A stretch of DNA of 64,000 bases from Clostridium sp. CM027 (GCF_024730565.1 NZ_CP077725.1:2753501-2817500); one strand, 5' to 3'. Shown: positions 18,393 to 27,974, numbered from the stretch's first letter. The notes: generated by a model not told the origin, from the letters alone. Numbers and translations are program-made.

Positions 18393-19946
18393 TTATAACT
18401 CAATTATTTTGTCGAAATTATCTATCAATTCCTCGCTTAAACGATGTGTGATGAGAATAATAGTGAAATTAGGATTTTTTAATAACATTGACTCGACTTC
18501 AAATGCATTTTTTTTATCTAATGCTGAAGTTCCTTCATCAATAATGATGATTGGTTTATGACGGATCAAAGCTCTGGCTATAGAAAGGCGTTGTTTTTGG
18601 CCACCTGAAATGTTATTCCCTTCTTCGCCTAAAAAAGTATTTAAATTTTGATCTAAAGATAAAACAAAATCACTTAGACAGCTTTCTTTTAATGAATTAT
18701 CTAATTCCTCTTCAGTAAAGTTTTCGCACAATGTTATATTATATTTTATAGTCCCACTAAATATATATACATTTTGACTAATATATGCAAAATTATCCCT
18801 AATACTTTCTTGACTATATTGTTTTATATCAACATTATCAATATATATGTTTCCTTCATAATTATTTAAATGACCTAAAATCAATTTAATCAATGTGGTT
18901 TTACCACTTCCGCTTTTCCCAATGATTGCATATTTTTTTCCGTTTTCAAAGATAAGTGAAAGATTTTTAAAAACATCTTCATTTTTATAACCGAAACTTA
19001 CATTTTTAAGTTCGATGGAGCTAGAAAAAGGTGGGCACATTTCTAAAGTTGTAAATTGATTAGAATCGGTATCAAATTTCTGCAAAACAGGTTTAGAAGA
19101 CCTTATTGTTGTAACACAATTTAATAAAGTAGCAAATGAACCGAAAAATGAACCAGCTAAATTTGCAGCTGGTAAAATTGAACCTACAGATGTTAATCCC
19201 TTAATTGACAAATATCCAGTAATAAAAGTCATTGCAATTTGAGAAATTATATTTGATAAACTAATTAAGGTGTTAACTACTATCTGTGTCTTCTTAAATG
19301 TATACTTCATTAATTCTAAAATCTTAGAATTTTCTAAAATGCTGGATTTGAATCGTGACAATAAATTATAACTATATAATACCTCATGTCCCATCATAGT
19401 TTCCTTTGTAACTTTTACAAATTCTTCTTGTTGATCAGACATAGCTTTTGAATCTTTTTCAACAGTTTTGTTCATAAGCTTTGGGGGAATTATCATTAAA
19501 ACACATAAAACAATTGCAAGCATTGCGACCCACAAGTGAATATATACTAATCCACATAATGAAAATATAATCATAGATAATTGTGAAATTAATACGAAAA
19601 ATTGGTTGAATGTTGTACTTTCAATCTGAGTTACATCGTTAGTTAACCAAGAAACATAGCTTCCGGTCTCGTTTTTATAAAATTGCTCATAGTCCATTTG
19701 TGTTAATTTATCTGTAATTTGATATCTTAAAGTGAAATTCATTTTTGCAACGGCTTTTGCTGTATTTATTTTACTTTCATAATCCATAATGATAGATATA
19801 GTCCACATCAAAATCATAAAAATAATTTGTTTTATTAAGGCATGTACATCACCTGCAATAATAACATTCAAGAGATTTGCTAACATTAACGCTGTTAATA
19901 CCAATAACAACGATGACAATATATTCAAAATACTTGCAATTACCAC
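18393..19946 (-). CDS. ABC exporter, fused permease and ATPase, with likely N-terminal frameshift
   Basis: Half-transporter of about 517 residues: six-helix membrane domain followed by an ATPase with Walker A GKSGSGKTT, Q-loop YISQNVYIFSGTI, signature NISGGQKQRLSIARAL, Walker B IIIIDEGTSALD and H-loop ITHRLS. It resembles peptide/bacteriocin exporters but has no peptidase domain. The open frame begins at a GTG with no ribosome site. A better ATG at 19978, behind GGGGGG, reads MKKFIRQNKK then hits a stop; one extra A in the A6 run would join it to the long frame (KIVVIASIL). So the gene is probably frameshifted at residue 10 or contains a sequence error. No partner genes adjoin it. Confidence 0.75.
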   Translation of the reverse strand: MVIASILNILSSLLLVLTALMLANLLNVIIAGDVHALIKQIIFMILMWTISIIMDYESKINTAKAVAKMNFTLRYQITDKLTQMDYEQFYKNETGSYVSWLTNDVTQIESTTFNQFFVLISQLSMIIFSLCGLVYIHLWVAMLAIVLCVLMIIPPKLMNKTVEKDSKAMSDQQEEFVKVTKETMMGHEVLYSYNLLSRFKSSILENSKILELMKYTFKKTQIVVNTLISLSNIISQIAMTFITGYLSIKGLTSVGSILPAANLAGSFFGSFATLLNCVTTIRSSKPVLQKFDTDSNQFTTLEMCPPFSSSIELKNVSFGYKNEDVFKNLSLIFENGKKYAIIGKSGSGKTTLIKLILGHLNNYEGNIYIDNVDIKQYSQESIRDNFAYISQNVYIFSGTIKYNITLCENFTEEELDNSLKESCLSDFVLSLDQNLNTFLGEEGNNISGGQKQRLSIARALIRHKPIIIIDEGTSALDKKNAFEVESMLLKNPNFTIILITHRLSEELIDNFDKIIEL

Positions 19947-20156
19947 TATTTTTTATTTTGCCTAATAAACTTTTTCATATTTGCCCCCCATAATAATAAC
20001 GGATAGTGCTAATTCATTATAATACAATATATGCTAAAGGCAATTAAAATATTAAATTAATAAATAATTTTCAAAACATAGTAAATACTAAGAAGTATGT
20101 AATGTAAAACGGTATTATCAAAAAAATACTCAAAAAAGTTATAAGATACTTTTGTC

Positions 20157-20203
20157 TTGACATAGAATATAAAGATATATATACTTTGACTATCAAACTA
20201 ATT
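20157..20203 (+). promoter_or_regulatory. Promoter with FabT-like operator upstream of the first FabK-type gene
   Basis: TTGACA (20157-20162), 17-bp spacer, TATACT (20180-20185). The palindrome ACTTTGACTATCAAACT overlaps the -10 end (20183-20199) and matches the TTTGAnnnTCAAA pattern bound by FabT-type MarR regulators. The same arrangement occurs at 21361-21406. Confidence 0.8.
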
Positions 20204-20232
20204 CAAAATCAAAGTAAAGGGAGCGGATAATT

Positions 20233-21306
20233 ATGAAGTTACCTCCTTTAAAAATTGGAGAATTAATAGCAGGTATTCCTATAATTCAAGGCGGTATGGG
20301 AGTGGGAGTGTCTCTTTCGAGTCTAGCATCAGCGGTTGCAAATGAAGGCGGGATTGGGATAATATCTACTGCTCAAATTGGATATAATGAAAAAGACTTT
20401 GGAACCAATGCAAAGGAAGCAAACATAAGAGCATTAAGAAGTGAAATCAGAAGAGCTAGAGAATTAAGTCCTAAGGGTATTATTGGGATAAATATTATGG
20501 TAGCTATGAATAATTATGAAGAACTTACAGCAACTGCTTTAGAAGAAGGAATAGATTTAATAATATCTGGTGCAGGACTTGCACTTAATTTGCCTAAAAT
20601 GGCTAAGGGGTTTAATACAAAGCTTGCACCAATAGTATCATCAGCAAAGGCAGCTACAGTTATATCAAAAATGTGGGATAAAAAAAACAATTGTGCTGCA
20701 GATTTAATTATTGTTGAAGGTTCTGAAGCTGGTGGACATCTTGGTTTCTCTATGGAATCATTACTAGAAAAGAAAACCCAAGACTTAAAGGATATAGTTA
20801 AAGAAGTTATTGAGGCAATCAAGCCTTTTGAAGAAAAGTATAATAAAAAAATTCCTGTAGTAGCTGCTGGTGGAATTTATACTGGCGCAGACATTGCAGA
20901 AATCATGAAACTTGGAGCAGCAGGGGTACAAATGGCTACTAGATTTGTGGCTACGCAGGAGTGTGATGCTAGTTTAGCTTTTAAAATGGCTTATGTTAAT
21001 TTAAAAGAAGAAGATATAAAGATAGTAAAAAGTCCTGTAGGTATGCCGGGGAGGGCTATTAACAATAAGTTTATGAAGCTCACTCAGGAAAGTGGTTGCA
21101 AAGTGGATAAATGTTATTTATGCATAAAGGACTGTAATCCTCAAAAAACTCCTTATTGTATTACGGAAGCGTTAATACAATCAGTAAAAGGTAATTTAGA
21201 TAAGGGACTTATTTTCGTTGGAAGTAATGCTTACAAAGTAGATAAAATTATATCGGTTAAAGAACTTATGAGTGAACTAGTAGTAGAGGCAGAACACGAT
21301 TTTTAA
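20233..21306 (+). CDS. FabK-like / nitronate monooxygenase-family flavin oxidoreductase
   Basis: TIM-barrel FMN enzyme of 357 residues: start PIIQGGMGVGVSLSSLASAV, middle VEGSEAGGHLGF (the conserved His region), AAGGIYTGADIAEIMKLGA and TRFVATQEC. Compared with the true FabK at 23471 it has an insert and a cysteine-rich C-terminal segment CYLCIKDCNPQKTPYC, which could bind metal or an iron-sulfur centre. It heads the fatty-acid cluster and has its own FabT-box promoter. It may be a second enoyl-ACP reductase or a lipid-related oxidoreductase; which one is not decided by sequence. Confidence 0.75.
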   Translation: MKLPPLKIGELIAGIPIIQGGMGVGVSLSSLASAVANEGGIGIISTAQIGYNEKDFGTNAKEANIRALRSEIRRARELSPKGIIGINIMVAMNNYEELTATALEEGIDLIISGAGLALNLPKMAKGFNTKLAPIVSSAKAATVISKMWDKKNNCAADLIIVEGSEAGGHLGFSMESLLEKKTQDLKDIVKEVIEAIKPFEEKYNKKIPVVAAGGIYTGADIAEIMKLGAAGVQMATRFVATQECDASLAFKMAYVNLKEEDIKIVKSPVGMPGRAINNKFMKLTQESGCKVDKCYLCIKDCNPQKTPYCITEALIQSVKGNLDKGLIFVGSNAYKVDKIISVKELMSELVVEAEHDF

Positions 21307-21360
21307 TTTTATTACAAATATAAATTAAAAAAGAAAATTTGCATATTTATGGTAAGTATA

Positions 21361-21406
21361 TTGACAAATAATCATTACATCGATATACTTTGATTGTCAA
21401 AGTATA
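21361..21406 (+). promoter_or_regulatory. Promoter with FabT-like operator upstream of the regulator gene
   Basis: TTGACA (21361-21366), 17-bp spacer, TATACT (21384-21389), with the near-perfect palindrome ATACTTTGATTGTCAAAGTA covering the -10 box. Repression of the fab operon and autoregulation by the MarR protein is inferred. Confidence 0.85.
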
Positions 21407-21454
21407 TGAAAAGTAAAGTACATGAAAATCAAAGTATGGGAAATGGTGATAAAT

Positions 21455-21907
21455 ATGAGCAAATCTGTTGGTGTTATAAATGAACTTTTAGTAGAGACCT
21501 TTAACGATATATTACAGATAGAACAGAGGGCACTTAAAGAGGGTATACTTAAAGACCTATCTATAACGGAAATACATACTATTGATGCAATAGGGATGTA
21601 TGAGTACAGAACTATGTCAGAAGCAGCTCAAGATATTAAAATTACTGTAGGTACGCTTACAACGGCTATCGATAAGCTTCTTAAAAAAGGATATGTAAAT
21701 AGGAAAAGAGGCGAAGAAGATAGAAGATCAGTAATGATTGCGCTTACTAGAAAAGGGAAACTCGCCTATAGAATACATGAAAAATTTCATTCTGATATGG
21801 TGCACGCAACTATAGATGGTCTAAATGCAGAAGAAGAAGATGTACTAATAAAATCTCTAGAAAAATTAAATGATTTCTTCAAAAAAAAATATAGATTAGA
21901 AAGTTAA
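21455..21907 (+). CDS. fabT: MarR-family regulator of fatty-acid synthesis (FabT-like)
   Basis: Winged-helix MarR protein of 150 residues from the preferred start at 21455 (ATG behind GGTGAT); an earlier in-frame ATG at 21422 has no ribosome site. The recognition region TMSEAAQDIKITVGTLTTAIDKLLKKGYVNRKR and wing EEDRRSVMIALTRKG are typical. First gene after the FabT-box promoter and 19 bp before fabH, the place of FabT in other Firmicutes. It is expected to repress the operon when long-chain acyl-ACP accumulates; this rests on family knowledge. Confidence 0.88.
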   Translation: MSKSVGVINELLVETFNDILQIEQRALKEGILKDLSITEIHTIDAIGMYEYRTMSEAAQDIKITVGTLTTAIDKLLKKGYVNRKRGEEDRRSVMIALTRKGKLAYRIHEKFHSDMVHATIDGLNAEEEDVLIKSLEKLNDFFKKKYRLES

Positions 21908-21926
21908 TGAAAGGATCGATTAAGGA

Positions 21927-22910
21927 ATGAATGAAGTACAAATAATTGGTACAGGAAGTTATGCTCCTCTAAACATAATGACTAATCATCAATTGGCAGA
22001 GATTGTAGACACTTCTGATGAATGGATAGTTTCTATGACGGGTATCAAAGAGAGACATATATCACAAGGTGAAAACACTTCAGACTTAGCAACAAAAGCA
22101 GCCTTTGAGGCATTAAAGGATGCACAAGTTAAAGCGGAAGATATAGATTTGATAATTCTTGCAAGTACATCGCCTGATCAATTTGTACCGGCCACTGCAT
22201 GCATAGTTCAAGGGAATATTGGAGCAGTTAATGCTATGGCCTTTGACATATCAGCAGCATGTACGGGGTTTATATTTGCCCTTGATATAGCAATGCAATT
22301 TCTTAAAACAGGAGAGCGTAAACGAGCCTTAATAATAGGTGCAGAGGTTCTATCAAAGATTGTTGATTGGACAGATAGAAAAACTTGTATACTCTTTGGT
22401 GATGGAGCAGGAGCAGCAGTTCTTGAGGCAGGCAGTAAAAAAGGAATTATTTCTATAAATTCAGCTTCAGAGGGTGAAAAAGGTGGAGTTTTAACTTGTC
22501 CTACTGTAGATGTAAAAAACACTTTTATAGAAGGAAATGAAAATTTTAATGCGAAAATAAGTATGGATGGCAAAGAGATTTTTAAATTTGCAGTAAAAAC
22601 TATTGCAAGCAGTATAAACGAAATCTTAAATCAAAATAATTATACCTTAGAGGATGTTAAATATGTAGTTTGCCATCAAGCAAACTACAGAATAATAGAT
22701 TTTGTAGTTAGAAAATTGAAGGCTGATAAAGATAAATTCTTTGTGAACTTAGATCGTTATGGGAACACTTCAGCGGCAAGCATAGCTATAGCAATAGATG
22801 AGATGAATAAGAAGAATTTATTAAAAGCTGGAGATAAGATTATACTTGTAGGCTTTGGCGGTGGATTAACCTACGGAGCTTCATTAATAGAATGGACAAT
22901 CAATAAATAA
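21927..22910 (+). CDS. fabH: 3-oxoacyl-ACP synthase III
   Basis: Thiolase-fold enzyme of 327 residues that starts fatty-acid synthesis by condensing an acyl-CoA with malonyl-ACP. Catalytic triad visible: Cys112 in ISAACTGFIF, His in VCHQANYRI and Asn in YGNTSAASI. Also TGIKERHIS near residue 38. It follows the regulator by 19 bp and precedes acpP by 20 bp. Confidence 0.95.
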   Translation: MNEVQIIGTGSYAPLNIMTNHQLAEIVDTSDEWIVSMTGIKERHISQGENTSDLATKAAFEALKDAQVKAEDIDLIILASTSPDQFVPATACIVQGNIGAVNAMAFDISAACTGFIFALDIAMQFLKTGERKRALIIGAEVLSKIVDWTDRKTCILFGDGAGAAVLEAGSKKGIISINSASEGEKGGVLTCPTVDVKNTFIEGNENFNAKISMDGKEIFKFAVKTIASSINEILNQNNYTLEDVKYVVCHQANYRIIDFVVRKLKADKDKFFVNLDRYGNTSAASIAIAIDEMNKKNLLKAGDKIILVGFGGGLTYGASLIEWTINK

Positions 22911-22930
22911 AATATTAGGAGGAATTAGTA

Positions 22931-23161
22931 ATGGTATTTGAAAAAGTTAAAAATGTAATAGTTGAACAATTAGGGATAGACGAAGCAGAGGTTAAAATGG
23001 AGGCGAATTTCACAGATGATTTAGGAATAGATTCTCTTGAAATATTTGAAATTGTAATGTCACTCGAAGAGGCCTTTGAAATTGAAATACCGAATGAAGA
23101 TATAGAAAACATTAAAGATGTAAAGGGAATTGTTAACTATATAGAAGAAAAGTTAAAATAA
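22931..23161 (+). CDS. acpP: Acyl carrier protein
   Basis: Acidic protein of 76 residues; Ser35 in [12 protein letters not shown] is the phosphopantetheine attachment site. It carries growing acyl chains between the Fab enzymes. ATG behind AGGAGG. A dispersed hairpin element lies between it and fabK. Confidence 0.95.
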   Translation: MVFEKVKNVIVEQLGIDEAEVKMEANFTDDLGIDSLEIFEIVMSLEEAFEIEIPNEDIENIKDVKGIVNYIEEKLK

Positions 23162-23300
23162 TTGGAATTAATGGGTTAGGTGATTAGAGAACTGAGATAC
23201 TAATCATATTAAAATTTAGTTTATTTCAGTATGATAAAAGAGTATATATTACATGAAATGTAGTCCACGTAATATATGCTTTTTTTCTATAATTATCTGA

Positions 23301-23437
23301 CTTTAACGGCATTTCAAAAGGGAAATCTCCCACTTTTATAAGTGGGAGTTCCATACTATAACGAAGAAGAAACTTCAGTGGGAGTATAAATCTCCTTCTT
23401 GGGTTGTTATATTGCAACTCCGCGGGAGATGATTTAA
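23301..23437 (+). repeat. Dispersed hairpin element, copy R2 (full length)
   Basis: Runs from CTTTAACGGCATTTCAAAAG to GGGAGATGATTTAAC. Contains hairpin 1, CTCCCACTT / AAGTGGGAG around TTAT, then ACTATAACGAAG, then ACTTCAGTGGGAGTATAAAT with its partner CTCCTTCTTGG. Lies inside the fatty-acid operon, between acpP and fabK. Confidence 0.8.
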
Positions 23438-23470
23438 CTATATACTTTTAAGGAACAAAGGAGGGATAAA

Positions 23471-24403
23471 ATGTTTAATTCCGTATTTTTTGAAGATTTA
23501 GGTGTGAAATATCCGATAATACAAGGTGGTATGGCTTGGGTTGCAGACAGTAGCTTAGCATCTGCAGTATCTAATGCAGGGGGCTTAGGTATTATAGCAG
23601 CGGCTAATGCACCAGTTGATTATATAAGAAATGAAATTAGAAAAGCAAAGAAGTTAACAGATAAACCATTTGGCGTTAATATAATGCTTTTAAGTGATAA
23701 TGCAGAAGAAATTGCACAGCTTGTATGTGAAGAAGGTATTAAAGTTGTTACTACGGGTGCAGGCAATCCAGGTAAGTATATGGAACTTTGGAAGTCACAT
23801 GGAATTAAGGTGATACCAGTGGTACCATCAGTGGCACTGGCTAAACGCATGGAGAGGGCAGGCGCAGATGCAGTTATCGCAGAAGGTTGTGAATCTGGAG
23901 GACATATCGGTGAACTTACAACTATGGCTCTGGTTCCACAAGTTGTCGATGGAGTTAGTATTCCGGTGATTGCAGCAGGGGGTGTAGGTGATGGGCGTGG
24001 TATTGCGGCAGCATTTATGCTTGGAGCCCAGGGAGTTCAAGTAGGAACAAGATTTTTAGTGGCGGATGAATGCACAATACATGAAAAGTACAAAAAGAAG
24101 GTATTGGCTGCAAAGGATATAGACTCTGTAGTTACAGGAAGACCTACAGGGCACCCTGTTAGGGCTTTAAAAAATAGGTTATCAAGACAATTTCAAAAGC
24201 TTGAAAAGGAAAATGCTCCAGTAGAGGAGCTAGAGGCCCTCGGACGAGGATGTCTACAAAGGGCAGTAAAAGAAGGCGATATTGAGATGGGATCTGTTGT
24301 GGCAGGTCAAATCGCAGGTCTTGTAAAGAAAGAACAAAGCTGCAGAGAAATTATAGAAGAAATGTTTGCAGAGGCAGAAGAAGGTATTATAAAATTTAGA
24401 TAA
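23471..24403 (+). CDS. fabK: Enoyl-ACP reductase II (FabK)
   Basis: FMN-dependent TIM-barrel enzyme of 310 residues, the usual FabK length, reducing the 2,3-double bond of enoyl-ACP. Seen: YPIIQGGMAWVADSSLASAV, CESGGHIGE with the catalytic His, IAAGGVGDGRGIAAAFMLGA, VGTRFLVADEC, and the C-terminal cap. Lies directly before fabD in the conserved clostridial order fabK-fabD-fabG-fabF. No FabI homologue is visible here. ATG behind GGAGGG. Confidence 0.94.
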   Translation: MFNSVFFEDLGVKYPIIQGGMAWVADSSLASAVSNAGGLGIIAAANAPVDYIRNEIRKAKKLTDKPFGVNIMLLSDNAEEIAQLVCEEGIKVVTTGAGNPGKYMELWKSHGIKVIPVVPSVALAKRMERAGADAVIAEGCESGGHIGELTTMALVPQVVDGVSIPVIAAGGVGDGRGIAAAFMLGAQGVQVGTRFLVADECTIHEKYKKKVLAAKDIDSVVTGRPTGHPVRALKNRLSRQFQKLEKENAPVEELEALGRGCLQRAVKEGDIEMGSVVAGQIAGLVKKEQSCREIIEEMFAEAEEGIIKFR

Positions 24404-24433
24404 AAAAGAATATTATTATTTAAGGAGGGAAAT

Positions 24434-25372
24434 ATGAGTAAAATTGCTTTTATTTTTCCTGGACAGGGAGCCCAATATATTGGTATGGGTAAGGAATTAT
24501 TTGAAAATATAGAGGTTTGCAAAAATATATTTAATATAGCAGATAAGGAGCTTAAATTTGAGCTAAGCAAACTTTGTTTTGAGGGCACAGAAGATGAGCT
24601 AGATATCACAGAGAATACTCAACCAGCTATTTTAACTACTAGTATAGCAGCCCTTATGGCATTAAAAGAACATGGCATAAAATGTGATGTAACTGCAGGA
24701 CTTAGTCTTGGAGAGTACTCAGCACTGGTTTGTAGTGGAGCTATGGATTTCAAAGATGCGGTAAAGATTGTTAAAAAGCGTGGACGATTTATGCAGGAAG
24801 CAGTGCCTGTAGGGATAGGAACTATGGCAGCTATTTTAGGCCTTGCAGTTAACTTAGTTGAAGAAGCTTGTAGTGAGGCTAGAACCTCTGGGATAGTAGA
24901 AATCGCTAATTTAAACTGCCCAGGACAAATAGTAATTGCCGGGGAAATAGCGGCGGTAGAACTTGCCTGCGAAAGAGCTGTGAAAAAAGGCGCAAAACGG
25001 GCTATTAATTTACCTGTAAGCGCACCATTTCATACTTCTATGTTAAAACCAGCAGCGGAGAAGTTAGAAATTGAACTTGAAAATATAAACCTTAAAGACA
25101 TTACTATTCCAGTAATGACAAATGTAAATGGTGATTATGTAAAAGGCAAGGATGATATTAAAGGTAATTTAAAACTTCAAGTTATGAGTTCCGTTTTATG
25201 GGAAACAATTATAAGAAATATGATAAAAGACGGTGTCGATACTTTCGTAGAAATAGGTCCAGGTAAGGTCCTGTGTGGATTTATCAAGAAAATAGATAGA
25301 AAACTTACAGTAGTTAATGTAGAAGATATGGCATCTTTGGACAAAGCTGTTGCATCTTTAAGTAAGCGATAG
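24434..25372 (+). CDS. fabD: Malonyl-CoA--ACP transacylase
   Basis: Enzyme of 312 residues that loads malonate onto ACP. IFPGQGAQYIGMG at the start; nucleophile Ser91 in GLSLGEYSAL; catalytic His in SAPFHTSML near residue 198; FVEIGPGKVL near the end. ATG behind GGAGGG, 30 bp after fabK. Confidence 0.95.
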   Translation: MSKIAFIFPGQGAQYIGMGKELFENIEVCKNIFNIADKELKFELSKLCFEGTEDELDITENTQPAILTTSIAALMALKEHGIKCDVTAGLSLGEYSALVCSGAMDFKDAVKIVKKRGRFMQEAVPVGIGTMAAILGLAVNLVEEACSEARTSGIVEIANLNCPGQIVIAGEIAAVELACERAVKKGAKRAINLPVSAPFHTSMLKPAAEKLEIELENINLKDITIPVMTNVNGDYVKGKDDIKGNLKLQVMSSVLWETIIRNMIKDGVDTFVEIGPGKVLCGFIKKIDRKLTVVNVEDMASLDKAVASLSKR

Positions 25373-25439
25373 AATTGCTTAAACAATAGAATTGATTAAA
25401 AAGTGGAATCCTATGAAAGATGTAAAGGAGCATGAATTT

Positions 25440-26180
25440 ATGTTAAAAGGGAAAACAGCAGTAGTTACAGGAGCTAGTCGGGGTATTGGAAGAGCAATAG
25501 CCGTAAAGCTAGCAAAGCTTGGAGCAAATGTAGTTGTTAACTATAGAAATAGTGAAGACGCAGTGCGCGAAGTAGTTAAAGAAATAGAAGATTTAGGAGT
25601 TAAGGTGTTAGCAATTCAATGTGATATTAGCAGTTATAGTGATGTGGAAAATATGATGAAAAAAAGTGTTGAAGAGTTCGGAAGCTTAGATATTCTAGTT
25701 AATAATGCTGGCATAACAAAAGATGGTCTTTTAATGAGAATGAAGGAAGCTGATTTTGACAGTGTTATAGATATTAACCTGAAGGGTGCTTTTAATTGCA
25801 CAAAACATGTATCAGCCATAATGCTTAAACAGAGAAGTGGAAGAGTAATAAATATATCTTCAGTGTCTGGGCTTACAGGAAATGCAGGCCAAGTGAATTA
25901 TTCCTCCGCAAAGGCAGGTATAATAGGTATGACTAAGGCTGTGGCTAGAGAATTTGGGGGCCGCGGAGTTACTTGTAATGCAGTAGCCCCAGGATATGTT
26001 CAAACAGATATGACACGTGGTTTGACCGAGAAGGTAAAGGATACTATAATGAGCACTATTCCGCTAAGGAGACTTGGAACGCCAGAAGATGTGGCAAATG
26101 TAGTAGCATTTCTAGCCTCAGAGGAAGCTTCATACATAACAGGTCAAGTTATAAATGTAGATGGTGGAATGGTAATGTAA
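25440..26180 (+). CDS. fabG: 3-oxoacyl-ACP reductase
   Basis: Short-chain dehydrogenase of 246 residues that reduces 3-oxoacyl-ACP with NADPH. NADP motif TGASRGIGRA near residues 10-19, NNAG at about 89-92, catalytic Ser...YSSAK, and C-terminal GQVINVDGGMVM. The start at 25440 follows AAAGGAG and gives the normal length; an in-frame ATG at 25392 would add 16 unrelated residues. Confidence 0.95.
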   Translation: MLKGKTAVVTGASRGIGRAIAVKLAKLGANVVVNYRNSEDAVREVVKEIEDLGVKVLAIQCDISSYSDVENMMKKSVEEFGSLDILVNNAGITKDGLLMRMKEADFDSVIDINLKGAFNCTKHVSAIMLKQRSGRVINISSVSGLTGNAGQVNYSSAKAGIIGMTKAVAREFGGRGVTCNAVAPGYVQTDMTRGLTEKVKDTIMSTIPLRRLGTPEDVANVVAFLASEEASYITGQVINVDGGMVM

Positions 26181-26211
26181 CTTAGTTGATGATTAAAGGA
26201 GGGTTTACTTT

Positions 26212-27453
26212 ATGAAAAATAGAGTTGTTATAACAGGCATGGGAGCAGTTACTCCTATAGGAAATGATGTAAATAGTTTTTGGGATAATATAAAAAAAGG
26301 TACTTGTGGCATAGATGTAATTAAGGCTTTCGATATTTCTAAATTTAAATGTAAGCTTGCTGCAGAGGTTAAGGATTTTGACGTAACGGTTGCACTCGAC
26401 AAAAGAGAAGCTAGAAAAATGGATAAATATTGTCAGTATGCAATGGTTGCAGCAGATGAAGCAATTAAAATTTCAGGATTAGATTTAAAAACTATAGATA
26501 GTGAAAGATTAGCAGTAATAGTTGGTTCAGGAATAGGCGGAATTGGTACTATTGAGAACGAGCATGCAAAGCTTATGGAAAAGGGAGCAAGCAGAATTAC
26601 CCCTTACTTAATACCTATGATAATAGGTAATATGGCGGCCGGGAATATTGCAATAAAATATGGTGCTAAAGGTATGTGCTCGAGCGTTGTTACGGCTTGT
26701 GCTACAGGAACTAATGCAATAGGAGATGCTTTTCACATGATTCAAGATGGAAGAGCGGACATAATAATAGCTGGAGGTGCAGAGGCTTCAATAAGCCCGC
26801 TAGCTTTAGCAGGGTTTGCACAACTAACAGCTTTAAGCAAAAGTGAAGATCCTTTAAGAGCATCGATTCCTTTTGATAAAGAGAGGGATGGTTTTATTAT
26901 GGGCGATGGTGCAGGTATAGTTATACTTGAATCTTTAGAGCATGCAGAAAAAAGAAATGCAAAAATATATTCAGAGGTTAAGGGTTATGGATCAACTTGT
27001 GATGCCTACCATATAACTTCACCATCTCCAGATGGAGATGGAGCAGCAAGATCAATGATAATAGCGCTTAAAGACGCAGATGTTAAGGCAGAAGAAATAT
27101 CTTACATTAATGCACATGGAACAAGTACTCCATATAATGATAAGTTTGAAACTATAGCTATAAAATCTGCTTTTGGCGAATATGCATATAAAATACCTGT
27201 AAGTTCAACAAAGTCCATGACAGGTCATCTCTTAGGAGCATCAGGGGCTATAGAAGCTATAGTATGTGCAAAAGCATTAGAAGAAGGTTTTGTGCCAGCG
27301 ACTATAGGATATAAAGTGCCAGATGAAGATTGTGATTTAGATTACGTTCCAAACGTAGGAAGAAAACAGCAACTTAAATATGCATTGTCAAATTCATTAG
27401 GCTTTGGTGGTCATAATGCTACTATTATATTAAAAAAATGGGACGGTAGATAA
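26212..27453 (+). CDS. fabF: 3-oxoacyl-ACP synthase II
   Basis: Condensing enzyme of 413 residues that elongates acyl-ACP. Catalytic Cys163 in VVTACATGTNA, His in HGTSTPYND and His in KSMTGHLLGASGA. N-terminus VVITGMGAVTPIGN is typical. ATG behind GGAGGG; only 2 bp separate it from accB. Confidence 0.95.
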   Translation: MKNRVVITGMGAVTPIGNDVNSFWDNIKKGTCGIDVIKAFDISKFKCKLAAEVKDFDVTVALDKREARKMDKYCQYAMVAADEAIKISGLDLKTIDSERLAVIVGSGIGGIGTIENEHAKLMEKGASRITPYLIPMIIGNMAAGNIAIKYGAKGMCSSVVTACATGTNAIGDAFHMIQDGRADIIIAGGAEASISPLALAGFAQLTALSKSEDPLRASIPFDKERDGFIMGDGAGIVILESLEHAEKRNAKIYSEVKGYGSTCDAYHITSPSPDGDGAARSMIIALKDADVKAEEISYINAHGTSTPYNDKFETIAIKSAFGEYAYKIPVSSTKSMTGHLLGASGAIEAIVCAKALEEGFVPATIGYKVPDEDCDLDYVPNVGRKQQLKYALSNSLGFGGHNATIILKKWDGR

Positions 27454-27455
27454 TT

Positions 27456-27974
27456 ATGGATTATAAAAATATTCAAGAGTTAATAAAAACCGTTAGTGAA
27501 TCGATTCTTACTTCTTTTGAAATTGAGACAGAAGGTATCAGAATAATGATGGAGAAAAAAGAACAACAGGTGGTAATAGAAAAAACACCTTTAAATGCTG
27601 CACCTTTAGAGCGAGTTGCTAAGGAAATCCTTACTAGGGAAGATGTAGCTTCTAAAGAAGTGTATTTAGAAAAACTAGAAAAGGATATAGCTATAACTAC
27701 AGAAAATGCAGAAAAGGCAATACCCAAGGAAAACCTATTTGTAGTTAAATCACCTATTGTTGGAACTATGTATTCTTCTCCAAGTGCTGAATCAAAGAAT
27801 TTTGTAAAGGTTGGGACTAAGGTTAAAGTTGGAGACACACTTTGTATTTTAGAAGCTATGAAGCTTATGAATGAAATTGAAAGCGAAGTAGATGGAGAAG
27901 TTGTAGAAGTATTGGTTTCAAATGAAGATATGGTAGAGTACGGACAGCCATTGTTCAAAATAATTGAAAACTAG
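27456..27974 (+). CDS. accB: Acetyl-CoA carboxylase biotin carboxyl carrier protein
   Basis: Protein of 172 residues. N-terminal helical segment MDYKNIQELIKTV, a variable linker, then the biotinyl domain from about residue 95 with the biotin-attachment Lys136 in ILEAMKLMNEIESEV. Carries CO2 as carboxybiotin from AccC to AccD/AccA. Confidence 0.95.
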   Translation: MDYKNIQELIKTVSESILTSFEIETEGIRIMMEKKEQQVVIEKTPLNAAPLERVAKEILTREDVASKEVYLEKLEKDIAITTENAEKAIPKENLFVVKSPIVGTMYSSPSAESKNFVKVGTKVKVGDTLCILEAMKLMNEIESEVDGEVVEVLVSNEDMVEYGQPLFKIIEN

